64,000 bases of DNA from assembly GCA_002406115.1 (NCBI GenBank), contig DHNC01000035.1:82400-146399 (forward strand). Reading direction: 5' to 3'. Every line of letters starts with the position of its first letter. The stretch's first letter is position 1. A program made the translations under genes and the position numbers. The notes beneath the pieces are model-generated. The model searched no databases. It was not told where the DNA came from and worked only from the letters and a program-made list of their open reading frames with translations. Below, piece by piece: positions 41,048-49,124 of this stretch. This DNA comes from Christensenella sp. UBA4626 (GTDB lineage Bacteria; Bacillota; Clostridia; Christensenellales; UBA1242).

Positions 41048-41404
41048 ATGGCACAAATTAAAAATATTAACGGTGAAAACGAAACATTGATAAACAAAAA
41101 TATGGTTGTTTCAATCATCAGCCTTGCAACAAAAGAAATTGATGGCGTCATTGATCTTTATCAGCCAAAACGCTTTTTCTTCAAAAAGATTTTCGATTCC
41201 AACATCGGCAGGGGCGTAAGGGTTAAATATACAAAATTTGGCGTTGTTATTGATATCTATGTGGTGGTTGACACTGACGTTGAAGTGGGCGACATTGTTT
41301 ATCGCATACAACAAAACGTTAAAAACAGCATAAATTCATTGCTGCCATTAAAGATTGTGTCAATAAATGTCCACATTATGGATGCTGAAAAAAATTCTCT
41401 CTAA
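41048..41404 (+). CDS. Asp23/Gls24 family envelope stress protein (YqhY-like)
   Basis: A 118-residue protein of the Asp23/Gls24 family, with INKNMVVSIISLATKEIDGVIDL near the start and GVRVKYTKFGVVIDIYVVVD followed by VYRIQQNVKNSI. The Bacillus relative YqhY lies at the same place before nusB and has been linked to lipid (acetyl-CoA carboxylase) metabolism; accBC are absent here. A hairpin spans its stop, which may attenuate transcription into nusB. Confidence 0.9.
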   Translation: MAQIKNINGENETLINKNMVVSIISLATKEIDGVIDLYQPKRFFFKKIFDSNIGRGVRVKYTKFGVVIDIYVVVDTDVEVGDIVYRIQQNVKNSINSLLPLKIVSINVHIMDAEKNSL

Positions 41405-41418
41405 ACGAGAGAGTTTTT
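41393..41418 (+). terminator. Terminator/attenuator at the asp23 stop codon
   Basis: AATTCTCTC (41393-41401) pairs with GAGAGAGTT (41407-41415) with one wobble, a TAAAC loop containing the stop codon, and trailing T residues. nusB begins 26 bp later without a visible new promoter, suggesting partial read-through. Confidence 0.7.
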
Positions 41419-41443
41419 GTATTTAATTCACATAGGAGATTGT

Positions 41444-41815
41444 ATGAAAAGAACAGAAATGCGTGAACTTGCATTTAAAACTATTTATTCAAGATTTTTC
41501 AATCCAGACGACGTCGACGTGTTGGAAAACGCTGATGCTGATGCGCTTGATTTCGTGCACAAGATTTTAAACAATTTTGCAAGCCATTATCAAGAAATTA
41601 ACGACAAAATTTCCGCAAAACTCAAAGGATACACCATTGAAAGATTGTTCAAAGTTGACCTTGCTATTTTGGTTTTGGCTGTCATCGAGTTGGATTATAT
41701 TAAAGAAACTCCAAAACAAGTTGAAATAAACGAATGTGTTGAATTGGCAAAGAAATATTCAACTGACAAAAGTCCAAAGTTTATCAATGGCGTTTTGGCA
41801 GATTTGTACAACTAA
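41444..41815 (+). CDS. nusB: Transcription antitermination protein NusB
   Basis: NusB, with S10, acts in rRNA antitermination. The start is ATG 41444 (MKRTEMRELAFKTIYS) after AGGAGA; a longer frame from 41417 is not needed. The 123-residue helical protein has the RNA-binding N-terminal RxxA..xLY-like segment. The conserved KGYTIERLFKVDLAILVLAVIEL and VEINECVELAKKYSTDKSPKFINGVLADL blocks follow. xseA follows after 1 bp. Confidence 0.95.
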   Translation: MKRTEMRELAFKTIYSRFFNPDDVDVLENADADALDFVHKILNNFASHYQEINDKISAKLKGYTIERLFKVDLAILVLAVIELDYIKETPKQVEINECVELAKKYSTDKSPKFINGVLADLYN

Positions 41816-41816
41816 C

Positions 41817-42992
41817 ATGAAAGTATTTACAGTATCTCAAATAAATAAACTTATAAAAGACCTTATTGACAACGAAATCATTTTGGAGGATGTTACAGTC
41901 ACCGGTGAGTTGTCAAGTTTTTCTATTACAAGAGGTATTGCTTATTTCACCTTAAAAGATAACGAAAATATGCTTTCTTGCTTGCAATTTGGGGCAAAAC
42001 AGGATTATAAAATAGGCGATATGGTAGAATGCCGAGGGAATATAAAATACTATCCAAAAGGCGGCAAATTATCGCTAAATGTTATAAGAATGGAACTTTG
42101 CGGTCAGGGTGCACTGTATCAACAATTTATCGAATTGAAAGAGAAATTGAGCAAAGAAGGGTTGTTTGATGAAACTCATAAAATCCCTTTGCCGAGATTT
42201 GTCAATTCGATAGGCGTGGTTACAAGTGCAACAGGCGCAGTGTTGCAGGATATCAAGAATATCACTTCAAGACGCAATCCAAACCTTGATATTTATGTCT
42301 ACGACGCACAGGTTCAAGGCAAATTTGCCGTAGAGCAAGTTATTCAAGGTATAACTTATTTTGACAATTATTCGGACGTCGATGTCATAATCGTTGCACG
42401 TGGTGGCGGAAGTATTGAAGATTTGGCACCATTTAATGATGAAAAGTTGGCAAGAATAGCATATATTTGTAACAAGCCGCTTATAAGTGCGGTGGGGCAT
42501 GAAACTGATTTTAGTATTCTTGATTTTGTGGCCGATTTGCGTGCACCAACCCCAAGTGCGGCGGCCGAGTTGGTTACTTATGATAAAAACGATTTGATAA
42601 AATTTGTTAAAGACCATTTGCAAAAAATCGAAACAATGGTTGTAAATAAATATCAGACGCTTGAAAATAAAAATCAAATGTCGATTGTAAATATCGAAAA
42701 GCAGGTAAATTCACTTATAAATGAAGAAATTTTAAACTTAAATGATTTGCTAAATCGTTGCGATGTTGCGATTGATAAGTTGGTTGATAACACTATATAT
42801 AGGGTAAATATGTCAATCAATACACTGGATAAACTCAACCCAGCAAAAATTATGGCAAAGGGTTATGCTTATGTAAGTAAGGATGACAAGCCGCTTGACG
42901 GTGGCAATATTGACGTTGATGATAAAGTTCAAATTGTTACTAATGATGTAAAATTGGATGCTTTAATCACAAAAAAGGAGAAAATATGTTAG
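41817..42992 (+). CDS. xseA: Exodeoxyribonuclease VII large subunit
   Basis: XseA degrades single-stranded DNA from both ends. The start is ATG 41817, one base after nusB. The 391-residue protein has the N-terminal OB fold (TVSQINKLIKDLIDNEIIL, VTGELSSFS), and its core carries the signature LPRFVNSIGVVTSATGAVLQDI, VARGGGSIEDLAPFNDEKLAR and PLISAVGHETDFSILDFVAD. A long coiled-coil follows from about residue 270. It overlaps xseB by 7 bp. Confidence 0.96.
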   Translation: MKVFTVSQINKLIKDLIDNEIILEDVTVTGELSSFSITRGIAYFTLKDNENMLSCLQFGAKQDYKIGDMVECRGNIKYYPKGGKLSLNVIRMELCGQGALYQQFIELKEKLSKEGLFDETHKIPLPRFVNSIGVVTSATGAVLQDIKNITSRRNPNLDIYVYDAQVQGKFAVEQVIQGITYFDNYSDVDVIIVARGGGSIEDLAPFNDEKLARIAYICNKPLISAVGHETDFSILDFVADLRAPTPSAAAELVTYDKNDLIKFVKDHLQKIETMVVNKYQTLENKNQMSIVNIEKQVNSLINEEILNLNDLLNRCDVAIDKLVDNTIYRVNMSINTLDKLNPAKIMAKGYAYVSKDDKPLDGGNIDVDDKVQIVTNDVKLDALITKKEKIC

Positions 42993-43195
42993 AGCAAAAC
43001 ATAAAGAGATTGGAAGAAATTGCCGATAAACTTGAAAAAGGCACAACTTTGGACGAAAGCCTTAAATTGTATGAGGAAGGCTGCAAACTTGCAAAATCTT
43101 GCTTAAAAGATTTGGAAAAAGCCAAAGGTAAGATTATAATGATAAAGAAAGATTTTAACGAAAAGGAAGAAAATGATGGAGAACAAAACAAATAA
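42986..43195 (+). CDS. xseB: Exodeoxyribonuclease VII small subunit
   Basis: A 69-residue helical protein that wraps the XseA coiled coil. The family pattern RLEEIADKLEKGTTLDESLKLYEEG and CKLAKSCLKDLEKAKGK is complete, with a charged end. An AAGGAG ribosome binding site lies inside the xseA end. It overlaps proS by 23 bp. No ispA follows. Confidence 0.95.
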   Translation: MLEQNIKRLEEIADKLEKGTTLDESLKLYEEGCKLAKSCLKDLEKAKGKIIMIKKDFNEKEENDGEQNK

Positions 43196-44618
43196 CGATA
43201 AACAATTTGTTGGCAACATTGCCGATATTAACGAAAATTTTGCCCAATGGTACACTGATGTTGTTTTAAAAACTGACATGGTTGACTACGGCCCAGTTAA
43301 AGGTACAATGGTCATTAAACCATATGGTTATGCAGTTTGGGAAAATATTCAAAATTATTATAATAAAGAATTTAAAAAGCAAGGCGTTAAAAATGCATAC
43401 TTTCCAATGCTGATTCCTGAAAGCTTTTTGAAAAAAGAAGCGGAACACGTTGAGGGATTTGCACCAGAAGTTGCTGTTGTTACTTATGCCGGCGGCGAAG
43501 ATTTGGCGGAAAAACTTATAATCCGTCCAACAAGTGAAACAATTATTTGTGATTGCTATTCAAAATGGATTAAATCATATCGTGATTTGCCAGTTAAAAT
43601 GAACCAATGGTGCAATGTTGTGAGATGGGAAAAGACAACCCGACCATTCCTTCGTACAAGTGAATTTTTGTGGCAGGAAGGTCATACTGTTTACGCAACT
43701 CCGGTAGATGCAGAGCGTGACACTCAAACTATGCTTAAAGTTTATGCGGACGGATTGAAAAATCTTATGGCAATCCCAACGCTCACTGGCAGGAAAACTG
43801 AAAACGAAAAATTCGCAGGTGCAAAAGCCACTTACGGCATGGAAGCAATTATGCGTGATGGCAAATGTCTTCAAGCGGGCACCACCCACGATTTGGGGCA
43901 AAACTTTGCAAAAGCCAGCGGAATAAAATTCCTGAATTCAAAAGGTGAATGGGAATACGGATATTCTACAAGTTGGGGTATAAGCACACGTCTTATTGGT
44001 GCACTTGTAATGGTGCATGGCGATGAACGTGGCTTGCGTATGCCACCTAATGTTGCGCCAATTCAAACCATAATCATACCTATTGCCAGCAAAAAAGAGG
44101 GTGTGGTTGAAAAATGTACAGAAGTCTTGAATGAATTATTGTCGGCAGATTTGCGTGCTGAACTTGACAATACTAACAACACACCTGGCTGGAAATTTAA
44201 TGAATATGAAATGAAAGGCGTGCCTCTTCGTTTGGAAATTGGTCCACGAGATATTGAAAATGGCGTTGCAACCGCAGTTCGCCGTGACACACACGAAAAA
44301 GTGCAATTGACTTTAAACAACATTGCTAGCGAAGTTAAAAAATTGTTAGCAGACATTCAACAAAATATATATAATCAGGCATTGCAAAATTTAAATAATG
44401 CCATTGTTGAAACTGATGATTTTGCGGAATTGGTCAAAGAAGTAAATAACAAAAAAGTTGCTTTGGCTTACCATTGCGGCAATCCTGAATGCGAAACAGC
44501 AATCAAGAATGAAACAACAATCAAAACTCGTGTTATTCATTCATACGACGATAAACATAAATGTATTTATTGCGGAAAACCTAGCAAATATCGTGTTTAT
44601 TTTGGCAAACAATATTAA
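43173..44618 (+). CDS. proS: Prolyl-tRNA synthetase, archaeal/eukaryotic-type short form
   Basis: The 481-residue class II synthetase charges tRNA-Pro. It belongs to the short ProRS type (no editing insertion), found in archaea, eukaryotes and some Firmicutes. The motifs are MVIKPYGYAVWENIQ, IIRPTSETIICDCYSKWIKSY, the motif 2 region VVRWEKTTRPFLRTSEFLWQEGHT and the C-terminal HGDERGLRMPPNVAP. A zinc-site end (CGNPECE, CIYCGK) and the final tyrosine are also typical. Two ATGs lie at 43173 and 43176 after AAGGAAG. In Bacillus proS is next to rseP, so its place here differs. Confidence 0.95.
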   Translation: MMENKTNNDKQFVGNIADINENFAQWYTDVVLKTDMVDYGPVKGTMVIKPYGYAVWENIQNYYNKEFKKQGVKNAYFPMLIPESFLKKEAEHVEGFAPEVAVVTYAGGEDLAEKLIIRPTSETIICDCYSKWIKSYRDLPVKMNQWCNVVRWEKTTRPFLRTSEFLWQEGHTVYATPVDAERDTQTMLKVYADGLKNLMAIPTLTGRKTENEKFAGAKATYGMEAIMRDGKCLQAGTTHDLGQNFAKASGIKFLNSKGEWEYGYSTSWGISTRLIGALVMVHGDERGLRMPPNVAPIQTIIIPIASKKEGVVEKCTEVLNELLSADLRAELDNTNNTPGWKFNEYEMKGVPLRLEIGPRDIENGVATAVRRDTHEKVQLTLNNIASEVKKLLADIQQNIYNQALQNLNNAIVETDDFAELVKEVNNKKVALAYHCGNPECETAIKNETTIKTRVIHSYDDKHKCIYCGKPSKYRVYFGKQY

Positions 44619-44629
44619 GATTTTATTTT

Positions 44630-44652
44630 AACCCACCTTGTGGTGGGTTTTT
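44630..44652 (+). terminator. Terminator after proS
   Basis: AACCCACC (44630-44637) and GGTGGGTT (44642-44649) form an 8-bp perfect stem with a TTGT loop and trailing T residues. Confidence 0.9.
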
Positions 44653-44744
44653 ACAAAATAAGCAAAAACAAGATTATAGATTAAATTGTAAATGATTTTT
44701 GTAACAATTTTGGAGCAAAAATACAAAAAAGATGAGGAGACTTT

Positions 44745-44954
44745 ATGATAAAATCACTTGACTTATCAATACAAGCATACGCCGAAACTAGACAACAACT
44801 TGAAAAATTAAAATTAAAACAAAACACAATGTCTACGGATGAATATAAAAAAGCACGTAACAAAATTTATAGACAACGATACAAACAACTAAAACAAATA
44901 GAAAAAGAATATCCTCTTGAAGAAGAAATTGAAAAGTTTTTAAAAGAAGCATAG
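44745..44954 (+). CDS. Small coiled-coil hypothetical protein
   Basis: A 69-residue charged, Gln/Lys/Glu-rich protein predicted to be almost wholly helical, with a heptad-like QAYAETRQQLEKLKLKQN and EEIEKFLKEA. I do not recognise it. Support for being real comes from a GAGGAG ribosome binding site 5-8 bp before the ATG and clean intergenic flanks. It is on the plus strand between the proS terminator and the tRNA-Glu region. Confidence 0.6.
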   Translation: MIKSLDLSIQAYAETRQQLEKLKLKQNTMSTDEYKKARNKIYRQRYKQLKQIEKEYPLEEEIEKFLKEA

Positions 44955-44985
44955 TCTACAAAAATAACGCTTTTATAGTGTATTC

Positions 44986-45042
44986 TTGGTAGCCTATTCG
45001 TGGAATAATAATCGAATTATTGTACCTTTACAAGTCTACCAA
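44986..45042. repeat. tRNA-like inverted repeat downstream of tRNA-Glu
   Basis: TTGGTAG (44986-44992) pairs with CTACCAA (45036-45042), and AATAAT (45004-45009) pairs with ATTATT (45016-45021) inside. Read on the minus strand it ends GGCTACCAA, identical to the 3' end of the adjacent tRNA-Glu gene including CCA (the TTGGTAGCC word recurs at 45074-45082). It may be a tRNA 3'-end remnant from an integration event or an acceptor-like minihelix. Confidence 0.5.
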
Positions 45043-45045
45043 ATC

Positions 45046-45070
45046 AAAAAACACTGCAAAAGCAGTGCTT
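45046..45070 (-). terminator. Terminator of the tRNA-Glu gene
   Basis: On the minus strand CACTGC and GCAGTG (45052-45057 with 45062-45067) flank a TTTT loop and are followed by a run of T. Confidence 0.82.
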
Positions 45071-45074
45071 TAAT

Positions 45075-45149
45075 TGGTAGCCTTAACGGGAATCGAACCC
45101 GTGTCCCAGCCTTGAGAGGGCCGTGTCCTAACCGCTAGACTATAAGGCC
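45075..45149 (-). tRNA. tRNA-Glu (anticodon CTC), CCA encoded
   Basis: The minus strand folds as a 75-base cloverleaf. The acceptor stem is GGCCTTA with TAAGGCT, with G1-U72 wobble. The D-arm contains AGCGGTTA, the anticodon stem is CGGCC/GGCTG around CTCTCAA (anticodon CTC), and the T-arm is ACGGG-TTCGATT-CCCGT. The discriminator is A and CCA is encoded. It has its own promoter and terminator. Confidence 0.95.
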
Positions 45150-45169
45150 ATATCGAATATAACTCTGCA

Positions 45170-45198
45170 AGTCTAGCACAATTTTTTGAAATTTTCAA
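45170..45198 (-). promoter_or_regulatory. Promoter of tRNA-Glu
   Basis: On the minus strand TTGAAA (45193-45198), a 17-bp spacer and TAGACT (45170-45175), with the tRNA starting 20 bp downstream. Confidence 0.65.
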
Positions 45199-45235
45199 GT
45201 AAATACATAAAGATTATTTAAAATTTATATAAGGC

Positions 45236-45281
45236 TTAACCAACGGTTAAAATTCAATTTCAGAGTTTAACCATTGGTTAA
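45236..45281 (+). promoter_or_regulatory. Twin palindromic operators upstream of the XRE regulator
   Basis: TTAACCAACGGTTAA (45236-45250) and TTAACCATTGGTTAA (45267-45281) share the consensus TTAACCA-N-YGGTTAA-like half-sites. Their centres are 31 bp apart, three helical turns. The second copy lies between a TTCAGA -35-like box (45259-45264) and TATATT (45282-45287), an ideal place for repression of the regulator's own gene. Confidence 0.7.
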
Positions 45282-45291
45282 TATATTTAGT

Positions 45292-45519
45292 ATGAAGAAT
45301 GATACATTAAGAAAGTCAATCATCAGGCAACGCTTGGTTGAAGAAATTGAAGCATCAAAACTGCCTTTAAGTAAAATTGCAAAGCAAATTGGTTGCACAA
45401 CCAGTATGTTAAGTCAATATAAAAGCACAAACAAACTGCCTTCGCTTGTCATGCTTGCCAAAATTTGCGAAGTGATTGGCGCTGATGCAAATTATATCTT
45501 AGGGATTTCAGTCGAGTGA
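45292..45519 (+). CDS. XRE-family helix-turn-helix regulator
   Basis: A 75-residue protein that is a single Cro/C1-type helix-turn-helix domain: LPLSKIAKQIGCTTSMLSQYKSTNKLPSL followed by MLAKICEVIGADANYILGI (given here in two parts). The start ATG 45292 is taken because upstream TTG 45274 lies inside the operator. Two matched palindromes immediately upstream suggest autorepression. It precedes comEC by 25 bp with only a small 6-bp hairpin (AGTCGA/TCGACT, 45510-45529) between, so it may also control comEC. Confidence 0.88.
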   Translation: MKNDTLRKSIIRQRLVEEIEASKLPLSKIAKQIGCTTSMLSQYKSTNKLPSLVMLAKICEVIGADANYILGISVE

Positions 45520-45544
45520 AAATTCGACTTCATTTTACGCACCG

Positions 45545-47077
45545 ATGAAAAAAGAACGCTGGTTTAATTACAGACCTTTGTGCCTAGTTTTTATATTTTT
45601 AATGCTAGGCAGTGTTTTTGCCTTTTATGGTATAGTAAGGCATGACAATATTCTTTTGATTATTTTTAGTTTAATCAGTTTCTTGGTCTGTTTGGCAGTT
45701 TTGATTTTCTTTGCTGTCAGAAACAAGAATATCAAGTTTGTTCTCGTGCCAATTATTGCATTTTTTGTTGGTGTCGGTTCTTTTTTCATCGCAAAAACCA
45801 GTTTTGAAGTTAAAAATCTGGAACAACCCACAATCGTTACCGCACGCATATATTCCGTAAAGATTTTCAACAACTGTTACAAGGTGGAAGTTGACAATCT
45901 TTATTTTGACGGGATAAAAATGTCTGGCAAGGCTGAAATGTATGTTTATGATTATAGTTATCAATTTTCAGGGATAGAGGTTGGGGCAAACATCAAATTT
46001 AAACCTACATCCATTTCTGCAACCAAATTATGTGACGGAGAAATTCCGTCTGCGGCGTATTATAACAGAAATGTAAAATACAGAATAAACGCAAATATTT
46101 CCAGTTTCACGTTTGGCGAAACAAAACTTACTTTTGCCGAAAAGATAAAAGTCAAAATCAAACAAGTGCTTATGTTTGGGTTCAGCAACGAAAATGCAGA
46201 ATTGATGTATTCTGGTATGTTTGGTGACAAGGCGGAACTGAACGAAACTTACAAAAACTCTTTCCAACTTTCTGGTGTGGCGCATTTGCTGGCGGTTTCT
46301 GGCTTGCACGTCGGCATCATTGTTGGGATTTTGAGTTTGTTTTGCAAGCTTTGCCACATAAAAAATTGGTATAAAGTTGTTTTGATTGGCAGCGTGCTTT
46401 TGTTCTATATGTACATCTGCAATTTTGCAACATCTGTTATAAGAGCCTCGATAATGTCTTTGGTTCTGCTTATGGCGCCACTTTTTAGGCGGAAATATGA
46501 CACACTTTCCGCAATTGGCTTGGCGGGCATAATTTGCTTTATAATCGACCCATTTATGCCATTTGACATCGCAGCGATGATGAGTTTTTCTTGTGTTGTT
46601 GGCATCTGTTTGTTTAGTCCGTCAATATCCAAGGTGCTTGCAAGGACAAAAATGCCAAAATATATAAACCAAAGTTTGTCCATAAGTTTGTCAACCACCA
46701 TTTATTTGATGTTTATTATGGCGTACTTTTTCAACAATATGAATTTGATATCAATCATAGCGAATGTCTTGTTGATACCACTATTTACAATCGCATTTTC
46801 TGCTTCGTTTGTGGTCGGCTTTTTGGGTATTATATTTCCTCCGCTTGGATACATTCTGTATCCACTTAACTATCTAATAGACTTTATCGCACTGGTGTCA
46901 AATGTGCTTGGCAACTTGCCTTTTGCAAATATCGTCACAACAAAAATCCAATGGATAATAATCGTGATTTATCTGACTATGCTTGTGATGATGTCACGCA
47001 TCACAACCGCAAAACCCACACATAAAATTGTTGTTGTGCTCACATTTGTTGCAATTTTGCTGGCTATTATGCTATAA
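45545..47077 (+). CDS. comEC: ComEC/Rec2 family competence membrane protein (no lactamase domain)
   Basis: ComEC forms the channel that imports single-stranded DNA. The 510-residue protein has an N-terminal pair of helices, an OB-like extracytoplasmic region (about 95-190), and the competence core GVAHLLAVSGLHVGIIVGIL near residue 237, followed by multiple membrane helices. Full-length ComEC carries a C-terminal metallo-beta-lactamase domain that is missing here. comEA is not adjacent. With dprA and comM in the window, some DNA-uptake capacity is plausible but not shown. Confidence 0.9.
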   Translation: MKKERWFNYRPLCLVFIFLMLGSVFAFYGIVRHDNILLIIFSLISFLVCLAVLIFFAVRNKNIKFVLVPIIAFFVGVGSFFIAKTSFEVKNLEQPTIVTARIYSVKIFNNCYKVEVDNLYFDGIKMSGKAEMYVYDYSYQFSGIEVGANIKFKPTSISATKLCDGEIPSAAYYNRNVKYRINANISSFTFGETKLTFAEKIKVKIKQVLMFGFSNENAELMYSGMFGDKAELNETYKNSFQLSGVAHLLAVSGLHVGIIVGILSLFCKLCHIKNWYKVVLIGSVLLFYMYICNFATSVIRASIMSLVLLMAPLFRRKYDTLSAIGLAGIICFIIDPFMPFDIAAMMSFSCVVGICLFSPSISKVLARTKMPKYINQSLSISLSTTIYLMFIMAYFFNNMNLISIIANVLLIPLFTIAFSASFVVGFLGIIFPPLGYILYPLNYLIDFIALVSNVLGNLPFANIVTTKIQWIIIVIYLTMLVMMSRITTAKPTHKIVVVLTFVAILLAIML

Positions 47078-47078
47078 T
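47049..47078 (+). promoter_or_regulatory. Promoter for holA, apparently leaderless
   Basis: TTGCAA at 47049-47054, an 18-bp spacer and consensus TATAAT at 47073-47078, inside the end of comEC. The holA ATG follows after only 7 bases. Confidence 0.6.
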
Positions 47079-47085
47079 CAAACCA

Positions 47086-47994
47086 ATGAAGTTTATTGAA
47101 CTAAACAAAAGTTTAAAATCAGATTTGCGTCACCTTTATGTTTTGCAAGGTGATGATGCTTTTTTGCAAAATCAGGCAATAAATTTAATCAAGGCTGCAA
47201 CTATCACCGATTTGGAAGAATTTAATTTTGTCAAAATGGACGGCAACAAACTCAATAAAAACGAATTTATTGCGCAGTTGGAAACTCTGCCAATTGTAAA
47301 CGAATATAGGATGTTGGTGGTTGACACACCAGCAAATGATATTTGTGCCTATTTGCAAAAATATACGCTTGAAGATTTTCAGATTGTAGTGTTAAAAAAT
47401 TGCAAGGCCAATTTTGGCACGACTGTTGATTGCGCCAAACTAGATCGGATTGATATCACAAAATATATCGGCAACTTTTTCACCAAACGTAACCTAAAAA
47501 TTGAAGAGCAGGCAGTTGATTATATCATTGATGCAACTGACGGCAATATGTCAAAGATATTTAACGAGTTAAACAAAATTGCGGATTTCATGCAGGGCAG
47601 GGATTTGATAACCATGGATGTTGTTACAAATTTGGTTGCAAACAGCAGCGAATATGTGAGTTTTATGCTTACAAATGCGATAGACAAAAAATCATATGGT
47701 GAATATCAAAAAATCCTCAATTCAATGACAAAATCGCAAACTTCAAGTGAAATTTTTGCAATGCTGGGCAAATATTTCAGACGTATGCAATATATCGCCT
47801 TAAATAAGGACGATGCTGCACTTGCCTCAATTTTAAACATAAAACCATACGCAATAAAGATGTCAAGGCAAAATATTGCCAAAAATGGCACAAAATTTTA
47901 TATCGGACTTTATCAAAAATATGTCGATTTGGATTATAAAATCAAATCTGGCAAAATCACCCCAGACAATGCTTTGTATAGTTTAATATTCTAG
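47086..47994 (+). CDS. holA: DNA polymerase III delta subunit
   Basis: HolA opens the sliding clamp during clamp loading. The 302-residue protein matches the family in length and in blocks such as LYVLQGDDAFLQNQAINLI, YIIDATDGNMSKIFNELNKI and the helical C-terminal domain with YQKYVDLDYKIKSGKI. It lies between comEC and rpsT, as in Bacillus. There is no ribosome binding site and the -10 box ends 7 bp from the ATG, so the mRNA is probably leaderless. Confidence 0.9.
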   Translation: MKFIELNKSLKSDLRHLYVLQGDDAFLQNQAINLIKAATITDLEEFNFVKMDGNKLNKNEFIAQLETLPIVNEYRMLVVDTPANDICAYLQKYTLEDFQIVVLKNCKANFGTTVDCAKLDRIDITKYIGNFFTKRNLKIEEQAVDYIIDATDGNMSKIFNELNKIADFMQGRDLITMDVVTNLVANSSEYVSFMLTNAIDKKSYGEYQKILNSMTKSQTSSEIFAMLGKYFRRMQYIALNKDDAALASILNIKPYAIKMSRQNIAKNGTKFYIGLYQKYVDLDYKIKSGKITPDNALYSLIF

Positions 47995-48042
47995 TGGAGT
48001 GTGAAATTATTTTAAAAGGATGTGCCAATATTCTAGGAAAAT

Positions 48043-48702
48043 ATGCAAATCAAAGTTAAAATTATCAAAAGCAAAAGAAAAACTATCTCTCTTTCGATTG
48101 ATCGCAATGCAGGATTGATTGCACGTGTGCCAAATCAATATAGCAGGGCACAACTTGATGCTTTTATTAAGGAAAAATCTGATTGGATAATAAAACACAT
48201 TCAACAAGCCAAAATGGAGCAAGAAAAATATAAGCCGTTTGAAATTGTGGATGGGGCAAAGATTGTGATTTTGTCAAAAGAGTATACAATCAATTTGTCG
48301 TCTAACAAGCGGTCAAAAGTGGTGGGCGACAGCATCATTTTAAGCCAAGAAAACAGCAGAGAACACCTCATAATACTTATCAAAAAAATGGTTAAAAATC
48401 ATATGCTTTTGCGTGTAAAACAAATTGCAGAGGCATATAATTTTTCGTATAAAAATATAAATGTTGGCAGTGCAAAATCGGTGTGGGGGTCATGCAGTTA
48501 CGACAACAATTTAAATTTTACTTACAAATTGGCATTTACACCATATTTTGTGATAGATTATATCATAGTACACGAATTGTGCCACACTCGTGTTAAAAAT
48601 CATAGCAAAAAATTTTATCAAGAAATAAAAAAAATTATGCCAGAATATAAGTTGGCAGAGCAGTGGTTAAAGCAAAATAAAGGCATAATGCAATATTTGT
48701 AA
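48043..48702 (+). CDS. YgjP-like (DUF45) metallopeptidase domain protein
   Basis: A 219-residue protein of the YgjP/DUF45 group. The zinc motif HELCH lies in IDYIIVHELCHTRVKNHSKKF. Upstream are the family blocks RKTISLSIDRNAGLIARVP and KSVWGSCSYDNNLNFTYKLAF. The fold resembles SprT/M48 metallopeptidases; a substrate is not known. An AGGAAAA site precedes the ATG. A bidirectional terminator separates it from rpsT. Confidence 0.9.
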   Translation: MQIKVKIIKSKRKTISLSIDRNAGLIARVPNQYSRAQLDAFIKEKSDWIIKHIQQAKMEQEKYKPFEIVDGAKIVILSKEYTINLSSNKRSKVVGDSIILSQENSREHLIILIKKMVKNHMLLRVKQIAEAYNFSYKNINVGSAKSVWGSCSYDNNLNFTYKLAFTPYFVIDYIIVHELCHTRVKNHSKKFYQEIKKIMPEYKLAEQWLKQNKGIMQYL

Positions 48703-48709
48703 AATACAA

Positions 48710-48737
48710 AAAAAAGTGAGCAAAAACTCACTTTTTT
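48710..48737. terminator. Bidirectional terminator between the YgjP-like gene and rpsT
   Basis: AAAAAAGTGAG (48710-48720) pairs with CTCACTTTTTT (48727-48737), 11 bp with a 6-base loop. The A-run and T-run make it usable from both strands. Confidence 0.9.
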
Positions 48738-48745
48738 ATCCTAAA

Positions 48746-49003
48746 TTACGCTTGGGTTTTGTAAGCACTCAATCTAGCCTTTTTCCTGTTAGCTGTTGCT
48801 TTTTGCAAAATATCTTTTGAAACAGCAGAATCAATCAAAGAAAAAGTTTCGCTCAAAATTGCGCTAGCATTTGCATCGTTTGCGTCAACAGCAGCTTTAT
48901 ATTTTTTGATATATGTTGCGATTTTTGATTTATATGATTTGTTTTCGCTTGTTTGTCTGTTGATAACTTCAATACGCTTTTTTGCTGATTTAATATTAGC
49001 CAT
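48746..49003 (-). CDS. rpsT: 30S ribosomal protein S20
   Basis: An 85-residue basic helical protein beginning ANIKSAKKRIEVINRQTSEN, diagnostic of S20, with the KNAARRKARL-like ending seen as TANRKKARLSAY. It is on the minus strand with a GGAGGTT ribosome binding site, divergent from murI and convergent with the YgjP-like gene. It binds 16S rRNA near the 5' domain. Confidence 0.96.
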   Translation of the reverse strand: MANIKSAKKRIEVINRQTSENKSYKSKIATYIKKYKAAVDANDANASAILSETFSLIDSAVSKDILQKATANRKKARLSAYKTQA

Positions 49004-49124
49004 TTAAACCTCCAATTCAAAATTCAAGTCAAGTATATCAAATATAAGGGGTTTTGGCAAGTGGTTTTAACAAAATTTTACAAATTCATCACGAAATCCA
49101 TTATATTCAAAAAACAATAAAAAT

